Of a DNA stretch of 40,555 nt, positions 27,249 through 33,848 are shown piece by piece. The DNA is taken from assembly GCF_016790145.1 (NCBI RefSeq), contig NZ_JAEUOI010000082.1:1-40555 (forward strand). Reading direction: 5' to 3'. The translations under genes and the position numbers were made by a program. The first letter of the stretch is position 1, and each line of letters starts with the position of its first letter. Origin of the DNA: Propionivibrio sp. Lineage in GTDB: Bacteria > Pseudomonadota > Gammaproteobacteria > Burkholderiales > Rhodocyclaceae. A model generated the notes under the pieces. It was not told where the DNA came from. It did no database searches and saw only the letters and a program-made list of their open reading frames with translations.

Positions 27249-27260
27249 GTGTATATACAC
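27249..27260. promoter_or_regulatory. Probable BrnTA operator
   Basis: The perfect palindrome GTGTATATACAC lies 8 nt upstream of the brnT start. Antitoxins of this class autoregulate through palindromes at the promoter, and the position would let the complex block transcription. Confidence 0.6.
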
Positions 27261-27283
27261 AACGTAGCTGCGTCAAGAGTGAG

Positions 27284-27351
27284 TGTCTAAGCGAGGCAAG
27301 GGACGCGAAGCCGGCTTGCTGGTGGAGCGTCCCCCTTGACCGAAATGTAGC
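27284..27351. repeat. attC-like site B (decayed)
   Basis: Left end GTCTAAG, arm CAAGGGACGC, right arm GCGTCCCCCTTG followed by ACCGAAATGTAGC. The arms pair well but both end boxes differ from consensus (GTCTAAC; GTTAGC with one base lost). The layout resembles site A. Confidence 0.5.
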
Positions 27352-27610
27352 AACGCCGCTCACTTACAAGGGCTTGGAGAGAGCAGCGCAACTTGCGTCG
27401 TACCCACTTTTCGATTTCGCGCTGAGGACTCAGCACTTCGGCAATGCCAAAGTACGCTTTAGTTCCGGCCGCTACGCTTATCCCTCGTTGCGCTCGCGTT
27501 AGCGGCGGACACAACGACTCGCCCGGAGGTGGCATTAAAGCCTCTCCCTTCCGGAAAAGCCTCAATCCGGTCTAGGTCCCAAATACATATTTTCCAGGTA
27601 GCCCGAAACC
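27352..27610. other. Cassette without recognisable gene
   Basis: About 260 bases between sites B and C. Short frames are open (for example a run reading SYPLFDFALRTQHFGNAKVRF) but no start signal or family is recognised. It could be a decayed cassette. Confidence 0.35.
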
Positions 27611-27683
27611 GGCTAAGGGACCGGGCTCGTTCAACAAACGGTTCAGATCGTGGCTTCTCACGATCTAACCTTGTTCGTTAGGT
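27611..27683. repeat. attC-like site C
   Basis: The right end GTTAGGT (27677-27683) matches GTTRRRY. Inner stem AGATCGTG (27645-27652) pairs with CACGATCT (27659-27666); further out GGTT and AACAA pair with AACC and TTGTT around a 2-nt bulge. The left end box GGCTAAG is imperfect. Confidence 0.5.
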
Positions 27684-27708
27684 TGCGAATTAAGGGAATA
27701 CCGCCTAA

Positions 27709-27740
27709 GATGTGTATGCACACAAGAAAGGATACACATC
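27709..27740. promoter_or_regulatory. Probable VapBC operator
   Basis: A perfect 9-bp inverted repeat, GATGTGTAT (27709-27717) and ATACACATC (27732-27740), with a 14-nt spacer. The right arm abuts the vapB ATG and covers the AAAGGA ribosome binding site, so bound VapB(C) could block both transcription and initiation. Confidence 0.65.
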
Positions 27741-27935
27741 ATGCGCACCAATATTGTTATTGACGACAAACTGATGAACGAGACGCTCCGCCTGACTGGC
27801 CTCAAAACCAAACGTGAAGCGGTGGAACTTGGCCTCCAGACCTTGTTGCGCTTACGCCAGCAAGAAGAAATTCGGGGCTTCCGTGGGAAGCTGGACTGGC
27901 AAGGCAATCTGGAACAGATGAGGACTGACAGGTGA
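27741..27935 (+). CDS. vapB: VapB-type antitoxin
   Basis: A 64-aa antitoxin. The N-terminus RTNIVIDDKLMNETLRLTGLKTKREAVELGLQTLL is a ribbon-helix-helix DNA-binding domain of the VapB type, and the C-terminal KLDWQGNLEQMRTDR tail is the usual toxin-binding segment. It overlaps vapC by 4 nt (GTGA). It is flanked upstream by a perfect inverted repeat that reaches the start codon. Confidence 0.92.
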   Translation: MRTNIVIDDKLMNETLRLTGLKTKREAVELGLQTLLRLRQQEEIRGFRGKLDWQGNLEQMRTDR

Positions 27936-28333
27936 TTTTGGTTGATTCGAGTGTATGGATTGACTATTTTCGGGGCACGCAGACTCCACAAACGGAGAAA
28001 CTTGATGGCTTGCTGAGCAGTGAGCCGGTTGCTGTGGGCGACCTCATTCTCACTGAAGTGCTTCAGGGATTTGGAAGCGAGCGCGATTTCAACGAAGCCA
28101 GGAGGTTGCTGACATCTTTGCTGATAGTTGAGCTTGGCGGTCAGGACGTTGCTATTCAAACTGCCAGGAATTTCCGCATCTTGCGAGGGCAAGGAATCAC
28201 CATACGCAAAACCATCTATACCATCATTGCCACGCGCTGCATCGAAAGCGGTTTCATCTTGCTCTACAGCGACCGGGATTTTGATCCGTTTGTGCAGCAC
28301 CTTGGCCTCCGTTCCGCCTTGCTCGAAACCTGA
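27932..28333 (+). CDS. vapC: VapC-type PIN toxin, altered active site
   Basis: A 133-aa PIN-domain ribonuclease. Asp5 (VDSSVWIDYF), Glu42 (LTEVLQGF) and the late Asp114/Asp116 (YSDRDFDPF) are present. In the usual RKTIDxxIA motif the Asp is Tyr96 (TAT at 28217-28219), one base away from GAT. Loss of this metal ligand probably weakens or abolishes RNase activity. The GTG start overlaps the vapB stop. The stop TGA lies in the left end of attC-like site D. Confidence 0.9.
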   Translation: MILVDSSVWIDYFRGTQTPQTEKLDGLLSSEPVAVGDLILTEVLQGFGSERDFNEARRLLTSLLIVELGGQDVAIQTARNFRILRGQGITIRKTIYTIIATRCIESGFILLYSDRDFDPFVQHLGLRSALLET

Positions 28334-28399
28334 CGTAGAAGTCACCGGCGCTGCGCGGGGCTTTGTCGCGTAGCGACCGTGTGGACTGCCGGGTTAGCC
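28328..28399. repeat. attC-like site D
   Basis: Left end ACCTGAC (28328-28334), right end GTTAGCC (28393-28399). The arm AAGTC pairs with GACT plus one extrahelical base; the centre CGCTGCGCG / CGCGTAGCG is shared with site F. Stops of the convergent vapC and phosphodiesterase genes lie in the two end boxes. Confidence 0.65.
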
Positions 28400-29140
28400 A
28401 CATGAGAGCTCAACTGCAACGCCAAAATGATCCGATAGACGAGGATCAGGCTTTCCCGATTTCGGCCAGCGAATGGTTTTTCCGACCCGAATTCCAGACG
28501 ATTCAGAAGTACAGATGTGGTCGATACAGGCATGACGCTGCGTTGGCTCCCAATCGATCGGATCGTTCGCTTCGGCTGTCCTGGCAATCACGCCAGCAGC
28601 CGAGAGCCCTGATTTGAGTAGTTCGCGCTGTTTTTTCGAGCCATAGTAGTGATACGGTGCGAGGTCTTGGTTGAAGTCGCCGGCAATAACGCGCAGTGCA
28701 TTCGGAAATGCAGCACGAATGTCTTGCCAGTCGCTAACGTATGCGCCAAGTGCTGCCTCAAACGCTGCCCCGTCAGCCGATTCGATGCCGCGCCACTTGC
28801 TTCCGCCCCAAGGTAAGACCGTTGCATAGACCACTATCTCACCAATAACTGGGTGCGATATGTGCGCGGCACTGCACCTGGCTGCATCTGAAACAAACGA
28901 GGGCAAATGTTTGATCGGGTGACGCGACCAGATGCCTGCCCAGTGCTCCCCCGGCTTCGATTCCCTATCAGGTTCGCCACTCATCACAGAACTGAAGCCG
29001 TCACCCGGTCCGACAAGTTCATGGGTTTCCGTAAGAATCCAGATGTCGGCGTCGATAGCCGCGAAATGGTCGTGAATGGCCGAGACACGGCTTTGCAAGG
29101 GTAGAACGCGTTCCAGGTTCCAGTTGGCGATCTTCATCAT
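28394..29140 (-). CDS. Endonuclease/exonuclease/phosphatase (EEP) family protein
   Basis: A 248-aa Mg-dependent phosphodiesterase. EEP signatures are all present: ANWNLE at the N-terminus, ILTETHE with the metal-binding Glu, GDFNQD, and the closing LSDHFGVAVEL with the catalytic His. Members cleave DNA, phospholipids or phosphosugars; the target here is unknown. GGAG lies six bases before the ATG. Its stop lies in the right end of site D, so it is convergent with vapBC across a shared attC-like site. Confidence 0.88.
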   Translation of the reverse strand: MMKIANWNLERVLPLQSRVSAIHDHFAAIDADIWILTETHELVGPGDGFSSVMSGEPDRESKPGEHWAGIWSRHPIKHLPSFVSDAARCSAAHISHPVIGEIVVYATVLPWGGSKWRGIESADGAAFEAALGAYVSDWQDIRAAFPNALRVIAGDFNQDLAPYHYYGSKKQRELLKSGLSAAGVIARTAEANDPIDWEPTQRHACIDHICTSESSGIRVGKTIRWPKSGKPDPRLSDHFGVAVELSCG

Positions 29141-29157
29141 GACATCTCCAATTTGTG

Positions 29158-29332
29158 GCTAACGTGTTCGAAGTAAGCGGCACCCCCGCCGGCCCGCTGC
29201 GGGTATGACCGTCGCGCCCAAGACCGTTGAGCTGAGCGAAAAGGACAATTCGCGACGGGCATGCAGCGGGACAAGTGGGGCATAGCCGCTCACACAGTGA
29301 GCGGTGTCCGCTTGACCGAGTCGTTCTACGAC
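29158..29332. repeat. attC-like site E (boundaries uncertain)
   Basis: Left end GGCTAAC; arm AAGCGGCACC pairs with GGTGTCCGCTT with one extrahelical base. A hairpin CCGCTCAC-ACA-GTGAGCGG lies inside. The right end box is degenerate; an alternative right end is GTTAGAG at 29363-29369. Confidence 0.5.
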
Positions 29333-29653
29333 GTGGGTGGCGGCTCGTTCAGGCAAGCTTTGGTTAGAGGCAACGGCCGAAAAAATGCAGAGGTTCAATC
29401 GCTTGTTCTCCGAAGCGCTGTTGGCGTGTCTGCATCAACACCTGCGGTGTTATGCGATCACGCAAATTGCGCTTCGCAATTTAGCATATTTTCCGGGCTG
29501 TATGAAACAGGCATGTTTGAGTGATAATGAAATGTTCCGCCTGCCTCAGAGCGGTGTAGCCACCCATGTTGAAGAACGCAGAAATCACCGGCGGCTGAAA
29601 GCCGTCCGCGTGGATTGACGGGTTATGGGTTGCCAACGAAGCGGAGAAAGAAA
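29333..29653. other. Gap with unsupported short ORF
   Basis: About 320 bases. A 93-codon frame (29337-29618, plus) is open but has no convincing start or family. A perfect hairpin AAATTGCG-CTT-CGCAATTT lies at 29464-29482. Confidence 0.35.
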
Positions 29654-29920
29654 ATGGAAATCGAAATGACAAAGCTGGTTCCGGTAAATGTGAAAACGGT
29701 GAAATTGCACATGAAAGTATGTGACCGTTTCGAGTGCGCCGTGTATGACCAAGACAACAAGCAGTTGAAGGATTACGAGGGCTACGTGCCTGATTTTATG
29801 CCCGGGCAACATTACGGCGACTATGTGATCCTCGATATTGATGTCGATACCGGACATATCACGAACTGGAAAACGCCAAGCGCCGAGCAGATGCAAGAGT
29901 TCATCAATGCAGACGCATAA
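29654..29920 (+). CDS. Small hypothetical cassette protein
   Basis: An 88-aa acidic protein (MEIEMTKLVPVNVKTVKLHM and later YVPDFMPGQHYGDYVILDID). I do not recognise a family; similar sequences are, as far as I recall, hypothetical. The start has GGAGAAAGAAA before the ATG. The stop TAA lies inside the left end of attC-like site F (GCATAAC), the arrangement expected for an integron cassette gene in its usual orientation. Confidence 0.7.
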   Translation: MEIEMTKLVPVNVKTVKLHMKVCDRFECAVYDQDNKQLKDYEGYVPDFMPGQHYGDYVILDIDVDTGHITNWKTPSAEQMQEFINADA

Positions 29921-30001
29921 CGTAGAGCTAACCGGCGCTGCGCGGCTTTATCGCGTAGCGTCCAGCGACCGAAGGGAGCGAGGTTGAGCGCCATGTTAGA
30001 C
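29915..30001. repeat. attC-like site F
   Basis: Left end GCATAAC (29915-29921), right end GTTAGAC (29995-30001, exact consensus). GAGCT-AACC pairs with GGTT-g-AGCGC leaving one extrahelical base. The centre CGCTGCGCG / CGCGTAGCG equals that of site D. It is the best-formed site of the series. Confidence 0.75.
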
Positions 30002-30004
30002 CTG

Positions 30005-30400
30005 TCATTCCGCGCGATGACAAACCGCCTCTATGCGGTTGCCAAACGGGTCGTAGAGGAAGGCGCCGAAGTAGTTGGCGTGATAGTGCGGACGAAGGCC
30101 GGGCGCGCCATTGTCTTTGCCACCATTAGCTAGACCAGCAGAATAGAAGGCAGCAACTTGCGCTCGGGTAGTTGCTTTGAAGCACCAGTGGCGCTTTTCG
30201 TCGAAATTGACGTCAGCTGACTCATAGACCGCCAAGCAGGAATGAAAGTCTTCAATGTCGTTACATCGCACGCCGTACCCAAGTGCGCCAGGACGGTCAT
30301 AGACTTTTGCGACACCAAGCGCGGCCATCACTGCGTCGTAAAACGGACGAGCATTCTCGGTGCTTGGAACAGAAATGGAAACGTGGTCGAGTACGAGCAT
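30005..30400 (-). CDS. VOC/glyoxalase-family protein
   Basis: A 131-aa vicinal oxygen chelate fold protein (LDHVSISVPSTENARPFYDAVMAALG at the N-terminus; HYHANYFGAFLYDPFGNRIEAVCH at the end). The family includes glyoxalase I, dioxygenases and resistance proteins; His6 and the late Glu are candidate metal ligands. It is convergent with the 29654 gene, its stop lying 4 nt from site F. VOC genes are frequent integron cassettes. Ligand unknown. Confidence 0.85.
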   Translation of the reverse strand: MLVLDHVSISVPSTENARPFYDAVMAALGVAKVYDRPGALGYGVRCNDIEDFHSCLAVYESADVNFDEKRHWCFKATTRAQVAAFYSAGLANGGKDNGAPGLRPHYHANYFGAFLYDPFGNRIEAVCHRAE

Positions 30401-30406
30401 AGAAAG

Positions 30407-30413
30407 GTCTAAC
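30407..30413. repeat. Candidate attC end box (site G, partial)
   Basis: GTCTAAC matches RYYYAAC exactly and lies 7 nt upstream of the VOC start. No partner right end is found within 100 nt, so it may be the broken edge of the array. Confidence 0.4.
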
Positions 30414-30442
30414 GTGATGTAGACGACACTTCGTCGAGTAAA

Positions 30443-30469
30443 CAGATTATTGGACTGACCAATAATCTG
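30443..30469. terminator. Perfect 11-bp hairpin
   Basis: CAGATTATTGG (30443-30453), loop ACTGA, CCAATAATCTG (30459-30469). The AT-rich perfect stem lies at the right edge of the cassette region. It has no T-tract; termination, an array boundary or an inverted end of a lost element are possible. Confidence 0.45.
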
Positions 30470-31078
30470 GAAAACTGGCGTAATGCACTGTTTATCAATG
30501 CGGTCTTACGCTGCGCTGAGTATGTCATGTCGTATATCCTGTTTTCAGTCTTCACTTCTTCTGATTATTCAGAACTGATATATCGGGTTCCAACTCGCCT
30601 GCGGTGAAAGTGCAAAATAATACCAAAAGCATTCATCCGGGCTCGGAACGGCTGCTTGATGGCGCAGTCGCCTACCGACAATGCATGGCCGGTGGCGGAT
30701 GTACGCCTCTAACGCATGCGCTTGTGATATCCGGCCCACCGGTACAAATGCAATTTGATGGAAAAGGCCAGGTTCGTTACCGGATACACGCCGATCCGGG
30801 CGAAGCCGTGGGTCGAGAAACCGGAATCGACGAAACGCTTCCCCAACCCGCGTGGTGAAGGCGTGGTGTAGGCTTCCCGACCGGGATTGAAGTCCGCCCG
30901 CTGTATCGGCTGAATGATATTCCGCCATCCGTAACAGTCGCAGGTTTTCTCGAACGGTGTGTTGGCTGTTCAAAAATCGAACGAAATTTGCAAACGCTTG
31001 TAGATTTCAGGTCAATCACCCCGTCCTACACCCTGTGGCCGCCAACTCTTGCCTCTCAACCCTGCAAAGGAGATTGCC
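30470..31078. other. Long gap with degraded coding-like sequence
   Basis: About 610 bases without a supported gene. Pieces on the plus strand look coding-like in changing frames (KARFVTGYTPIRAKPWVEKP near 30760; GFPTGIEVRPLYRLNDIPPS near 30870), and a 134-codon minus-strand frame (30569-30973) overlaps them. I recognise no family; a decayed gene is plausible. Confidence 0.35.
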
Positions 31079-31546
31079 ATGAACAGGCCTCAAGCGATCC
31101 CGCCCGACATGCATTCGATCACCCCGCACCTGGTCTGCCGAGGCGCCGCCGATGCAATTGCCTTTTATGCCAGGGCCTTTGGCGCCGTCGAACTGGTACG
31201 CCTGCCCGTTCCCGATGGGCGGCTGATGCACGCCATGATCAAAATCGGAGATTCGCCGCTGATGCTGGTCGATGAATTCCCCGAGCAGGGATGCCTGGCT
31301 CCGCAGGCACTGAAAGGCTCGCCGGTGACCATCCATCTTTATGTCGCGGATGTTGACGCCACGGTTGCCCGTGCCGTCGAAGCTGGCGCGCACATTACGA
31401 TGCCGGTCGCCGACATGTTCTGGGGCGTTCGTTATGGCCGGCTGGAAGATCCCTTTGGCCATCAATGGTCGGTCGCCACGCACATGCGCGATGTCAGCCC
31501 GCAAGAAATCGCCGCATCGCTCGGCAAAGCCTGCCCGGAAAGCTGA
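31079..31546 (+). CDS. VOC-family protein, PhnB-like
   Basis: A 155-aa protein of the PhnB/DUF1428-like VOC group (ITPHLVCRGAADAIAFYARAFGAVE, IGDSPLMLVDEFP, VADVDATVARAVEAGA, MFWGVRYGRLEDPFGHQWSVATH). A strong AAAGGAGATTGCC ribosome binding site precedes the ATG. Members are small dimeric binding or isomerase proteins; the ligand is not readable. A second VOC gene follows 155 nt later, and a GST 1.6 kb later. Confidence 0.9.
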   Translation: MNRPQAIPPDMHSITPHLVCRGAADAIAFYARAFGAVELVRLPVPDGRLMHAMIKIGDSPLMLVDEFPEQGCLAPQALKGSPVTIHLYVADVDATVARAVEAGAHITMPVADMFWGVRYGRLEDPFGHQWSVATHMRDVSPQEIAASLGKACPES

Positions 31547-31701
31547 GACAAACATGGCTTGTCGGCAATTGATTACAAGCGCGTGGCCAGCGTGCAACGC
31601 TTGCAACTGAAGAAGCCCGTCACCTCCAAGACGGGTTGCTGGCCTTAGGCAACGATTTACCGAATCGCGGCCTGCTCAGGTCGGAGAGCCCCCAAGCAGC
31701 G

Positions 31702-32160
31702 ATGACCACGCCATTCAAAACAGGAGAAAGTGATGCCTGCCTTTGCAAAAACACCACGGCGACAGTCATTCCATGCCTGCGCTACCGCAACGCACCGGCA
31801 GCCATTGACTGGCTTTGCTCCACTTTTGGCTTCGTCAGACAGGCCGTCCATGCCAACGATGACGGAAGCATAGCCCATGCTCAACTGACCTTCGGCAACG
31901 GAATGATCATGCTCGGCTCGGTTTCCGGAAAGGAGACCGCGTGGGGACGCCTGATCAAACAACCCGATGAGCTGGCTGGTGCCGAAACGCAAAGCGCCTA
32001 TCTGATTGTCTCTGACGCCGACGCCATCTACGCCAAGGCGAAAGCCGCAGGAGCCGAGATACTGCTGGATATCAAGGATGAGGATTTTGGTGGACGCGGC
32101 TTCACCTGTCGCGATCTTGAAGGCCATATCTGGAACTTCGGCACCTATGACCCGTGGTGA
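31702..32160 (+). CDS. VOC-family protein with probable frameshifted start
   Basis: A 152-aa reading from the in-frame ATG at 31702. The body (TATVIPCLRYRNAPAAIDWL, then HAQLTFGNGMIMLGS, and GFTCRDLEGHIWNFGTYDPW) is a complete VOC domain. The best start signal, AGGAGAAAGTG before ATG at 31733, is in another frame; adding one A to the five-A run at 31747-31751 would give MPAFAKNTTATVIPCLRYRN, the natural N-terminus. So the gene carries either a sequencing error, a real 1-nt deletion, or uses the weaker upstream start. Confidence 0.8.
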   Translation: MTTPFKTGESDACLCKNTTATVIPCLRYRNAPAAIDWLCSTFGFVRQAVHANDDGSIAHAQLTFGNGMIMLGSVSGKETAWGRLIKQPDELAGAETQSAYLIVSDADAIYAKAKAAGAEILLDIKDEDFGGRGFTCRDLEGHIWNFGTYDPW

Positions 32161-32301
32161 CGATCCCTACTGCCATCATGAGGTCGCTCGGTATATTTTT
32201 TCTGGAAACCAAATGTGACCAGACAAGCGATTTGGCAGCGCCTGCACCAAACCGGCATTGACATACCGCGCCGTAGCATCAAAATCCAAAACCAAACGCC
32301 A

Positions 32302-32331
32302 TTGCCTTGTATCCCACCGTGGGACTATACT
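32302..32331 (+). promoter_or_regulatory. higBA promoter and operator
   Basis: -35 TTGCCT (32302-32307), 18-nt spacer, -10 TATACT (32326-32331). The palindrome TCCCAC-C-GTGGGA (32312-32324) fills the spacer. The expected start of transcription falls at or next to the higB ATG (32338), so the mRNA may be leaderless. Confidence 0.6.
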
Positions 32332-32337
32332 TGACAC

Positions 32338-32673
32338 ATGCGAATCATTGCCCTCGGTTACCTGCGACACTTCTGGGAAGAAAACCCAGGCGCCGAGCAA
32401 CATCTGAAGGCATGGATAGATGAGGCTAAAAAGGCGGCGTGGACTCAGCCTGCCGAGATCAAGGAGCAATTCCGTAGCGCCAGCATCCTCAAGGGCCGCC
32501 GGGTGGTCTTCAACATCAAAGGCAACAACTATCGCCTGATAGTGGCTGTCGCCTACCGTTACCAGGCCGTCTACGTGAAATTTATCGGCACGCATGCTGT
32601 TTATGATGCAATAGACGCCGAAACCGTTGAAATGGAGCAATATCATGGAAATTCGCCCGATTCACACCGATGA
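32338..32673 (+). CDS. higB: HigB-family toxin
   Basis: A 111-aa mRNA interferase-type toxin (RELE/HigB fold). The characteristic segments are IKEQFRSASILKGRRVVFNIKGNNYRLIVAVAYRYQAVYVKFIGTH split over the core strands, with the usual Arg and His residues. As in other higBA loci the toxin gene comes first and overlaps the antitoxin gene (29 nt). No ribosome binding site fits before the ATG, consistent with a leaderless transcript. Confidence 0.9.
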   Translation: MRIIALGYLRHFWEENPGAEQHLKAWIDEAKKAAWTQPAEIKEQFRSASILKGRRVVFNIKGNNYRLIVAVAYRYQAVYVKFIGTHAVYDAIDAETVEMEQYHGNSPDSHR

Positions 32674-33025
32674 CGACTACAGAATAGCGCTGCGTGAGGT
32701 GTCGGCCTATTTTGATAGCGAGCCAGAACCCGGTACGCCAGACGGTGACCGATTCGAGGTGCTGCTAACCCTTGTGCAAGCCTACGAGACCAGGCACTAT
32801 CCCATTGATCTTCCTGACCCGGTGGAGGCCATCAAATTCCGCATGGAACAGGCAGGGCTGTCCGCGAAAGACCTGGTTCCCGCTATCGGTCGGTTAAATC
32901 GCGTTTACGAAATTCTCAACCGCAAGCGCCCGCTGACACTCAACATGATCTGGAATCTGCATGAGAAATTTGGAATTCCTGCTGAAAGCCTGATCCGCCC
33001 CACCAAACCACCGCTTGCGGCTTGA
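32645..33025 (+). CDS. higA: HigA-family antitoxin
   Basis: A 126-aa antitoxin. It opens with MEIRPIHTDDDYRIALREVSAYF and has a C-terminal XRE-type helix-turn-helix (EQAGLSAKDLVPAIGRLNRVYEILNRKRPLTLNMI). It should bind HigB and repress the promoter through the TCCCAC/GTGGGA palindrome. The ATG lies inside the end of higB, so translation is coupled. Confidence 0.92.
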   Translation: MEIRPIHTDDDYRIALREVSAYFDSEPEPGTPDGDRFEVLLTLVQAYETRHYPIDLPDPVEAIKFRMEQAGLSAKDLVPAIGRLNRVYEILNRKRPLTLNMIWNLHEKFGIPAESLIRPTKPPLAA

Positions 33026-33195
33026 TGGTTGCGGCAGCTTGTCGCTGTGCCCGCACTGTGGGCGCTCCAACGAAACCGTCGCTCACGCCCGGAAAAAACT
33101 GTTCATCCGTGATCTCCCTTAGCGCCTCAAGAGCGCAGCGATCAACCTCGATGTGCCACGCTTGACCATTCAATAACTTCACACGAAAGACCACC
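33026..33195. other. Gap higA / GST
   Basis: About 170 bases. On the minus strand a frame reads VFRVKLLNGQAWHIEVDRCALEAL, protein-like, but it runs into higA antisense and has no clear family. It may be a remnant. Confidence 0.3.
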
Positions 33196-33828
33196 ATGAC
33201 TTCCACACCAGAACTCACCTTCTTTCATTCTCCGAACACTCGATCCACCGGAACGCTGACACTGCTCAGGGAACTCGGTGCCGAATACCACCTGCATTTG
33301 CTCAACATGAAGCAAGGCGAGCAACGCAAACCCGACTATCTCGCGATAAACCCCATGGGCAAAGTTCCTGCCCTGAAGCATGGCGAGGCGATCATTACCG
33401 AGCAGGTCGCGATTTACATCTATCTCGCCGACCTCTTTCCGGAAGCGGGGCTGGCCCCGAAAATCGGCGATCCGCTGCGCGGACCATACCTGCGCTGGAT
33501 GGCTTTTTACGGTTCCAGCTTCGAACCGGCAGTCGTCGATCGCGCGCAAAAGCGCGAGCCCGCACCGCAGGCGATGTCGCCCTATGGCGATTTCGACACG
33601 ATGTTCAAGACGCTGACCGATCAACTGGCCAGGGGCCCTTACCTTCTGGGCGACAAATTCACCGCCCTCGATGTGTTATGGGGTACGGCACTGACGTGGA
33701 TCACCCTGTACCAGTTGGTACCGGCAGAACCGGTGATCCAGGCGTATATCGACAGAGTGAATGCACGTCCCGCAGTGGCGTGGGCAAAAGCGAAAGATGC
33801 CGAACTCGCTGCCGCTCAGGGCTCTTGA
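33196..33828 (+). CDS. Glutathione S-transferase
   Basis: A 210-aa cytosolic GST. The N-terminal thioredoxin fold carries TFFHSPNTRSTGTLTLLRELG and the cis-Pro region NPMGKVPALKHGEAIITEQVAIYIYLAD with the glutathione-binding Glu-Gln pair (Ser is common). The C-terminal helical domain has GPYLLGDKFTALDVLWGTAL. Substrate unknown; detoxification or thiol repair is likely. It ends against a hairpin shared with the convergent lipid operon. Confidence 0.92.
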   Translation: MTSTPELTFFHSPNTRSTGTLTLLRELGAEYHLHLLNMKQGEQRKPDYLAINPMGKVPALKHGEAIITEQVAIYIYLADLFPEAGLAPKIGDPLRGPYLRWMAFYGSSFEPAVVDRAQKREPAPQAMSPYGDFDTMFKTLTDQLARGPYLLGDKFTALDVLWGTALTWITLYQLVPAEPVIQAYIDRVNARPAVAWAKAKDAELAAAQGS

Positions 33829-33846
33829 GCCAGTATTCTTACTGGC
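33829..33846. terminator. Hairpin between convergent GST and cdsA-like genes
   Basis: GCCAGTA-TTCT-TACTGGC, a perfect 7-bp stem, fills the 20-nt gap between the two convergent stop codons. It could act as a bidirectional terminator, though T-tracts are short. Confidence 0.5.
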
Positions 33847-33848
33847 CT

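Noticed and set aside
30569-30973. 134-codon minus-strand frame
   Set aside because: Overlaps coding-like pieces on the plus strand and has no recognisable family; treated as part of a degraded gap.
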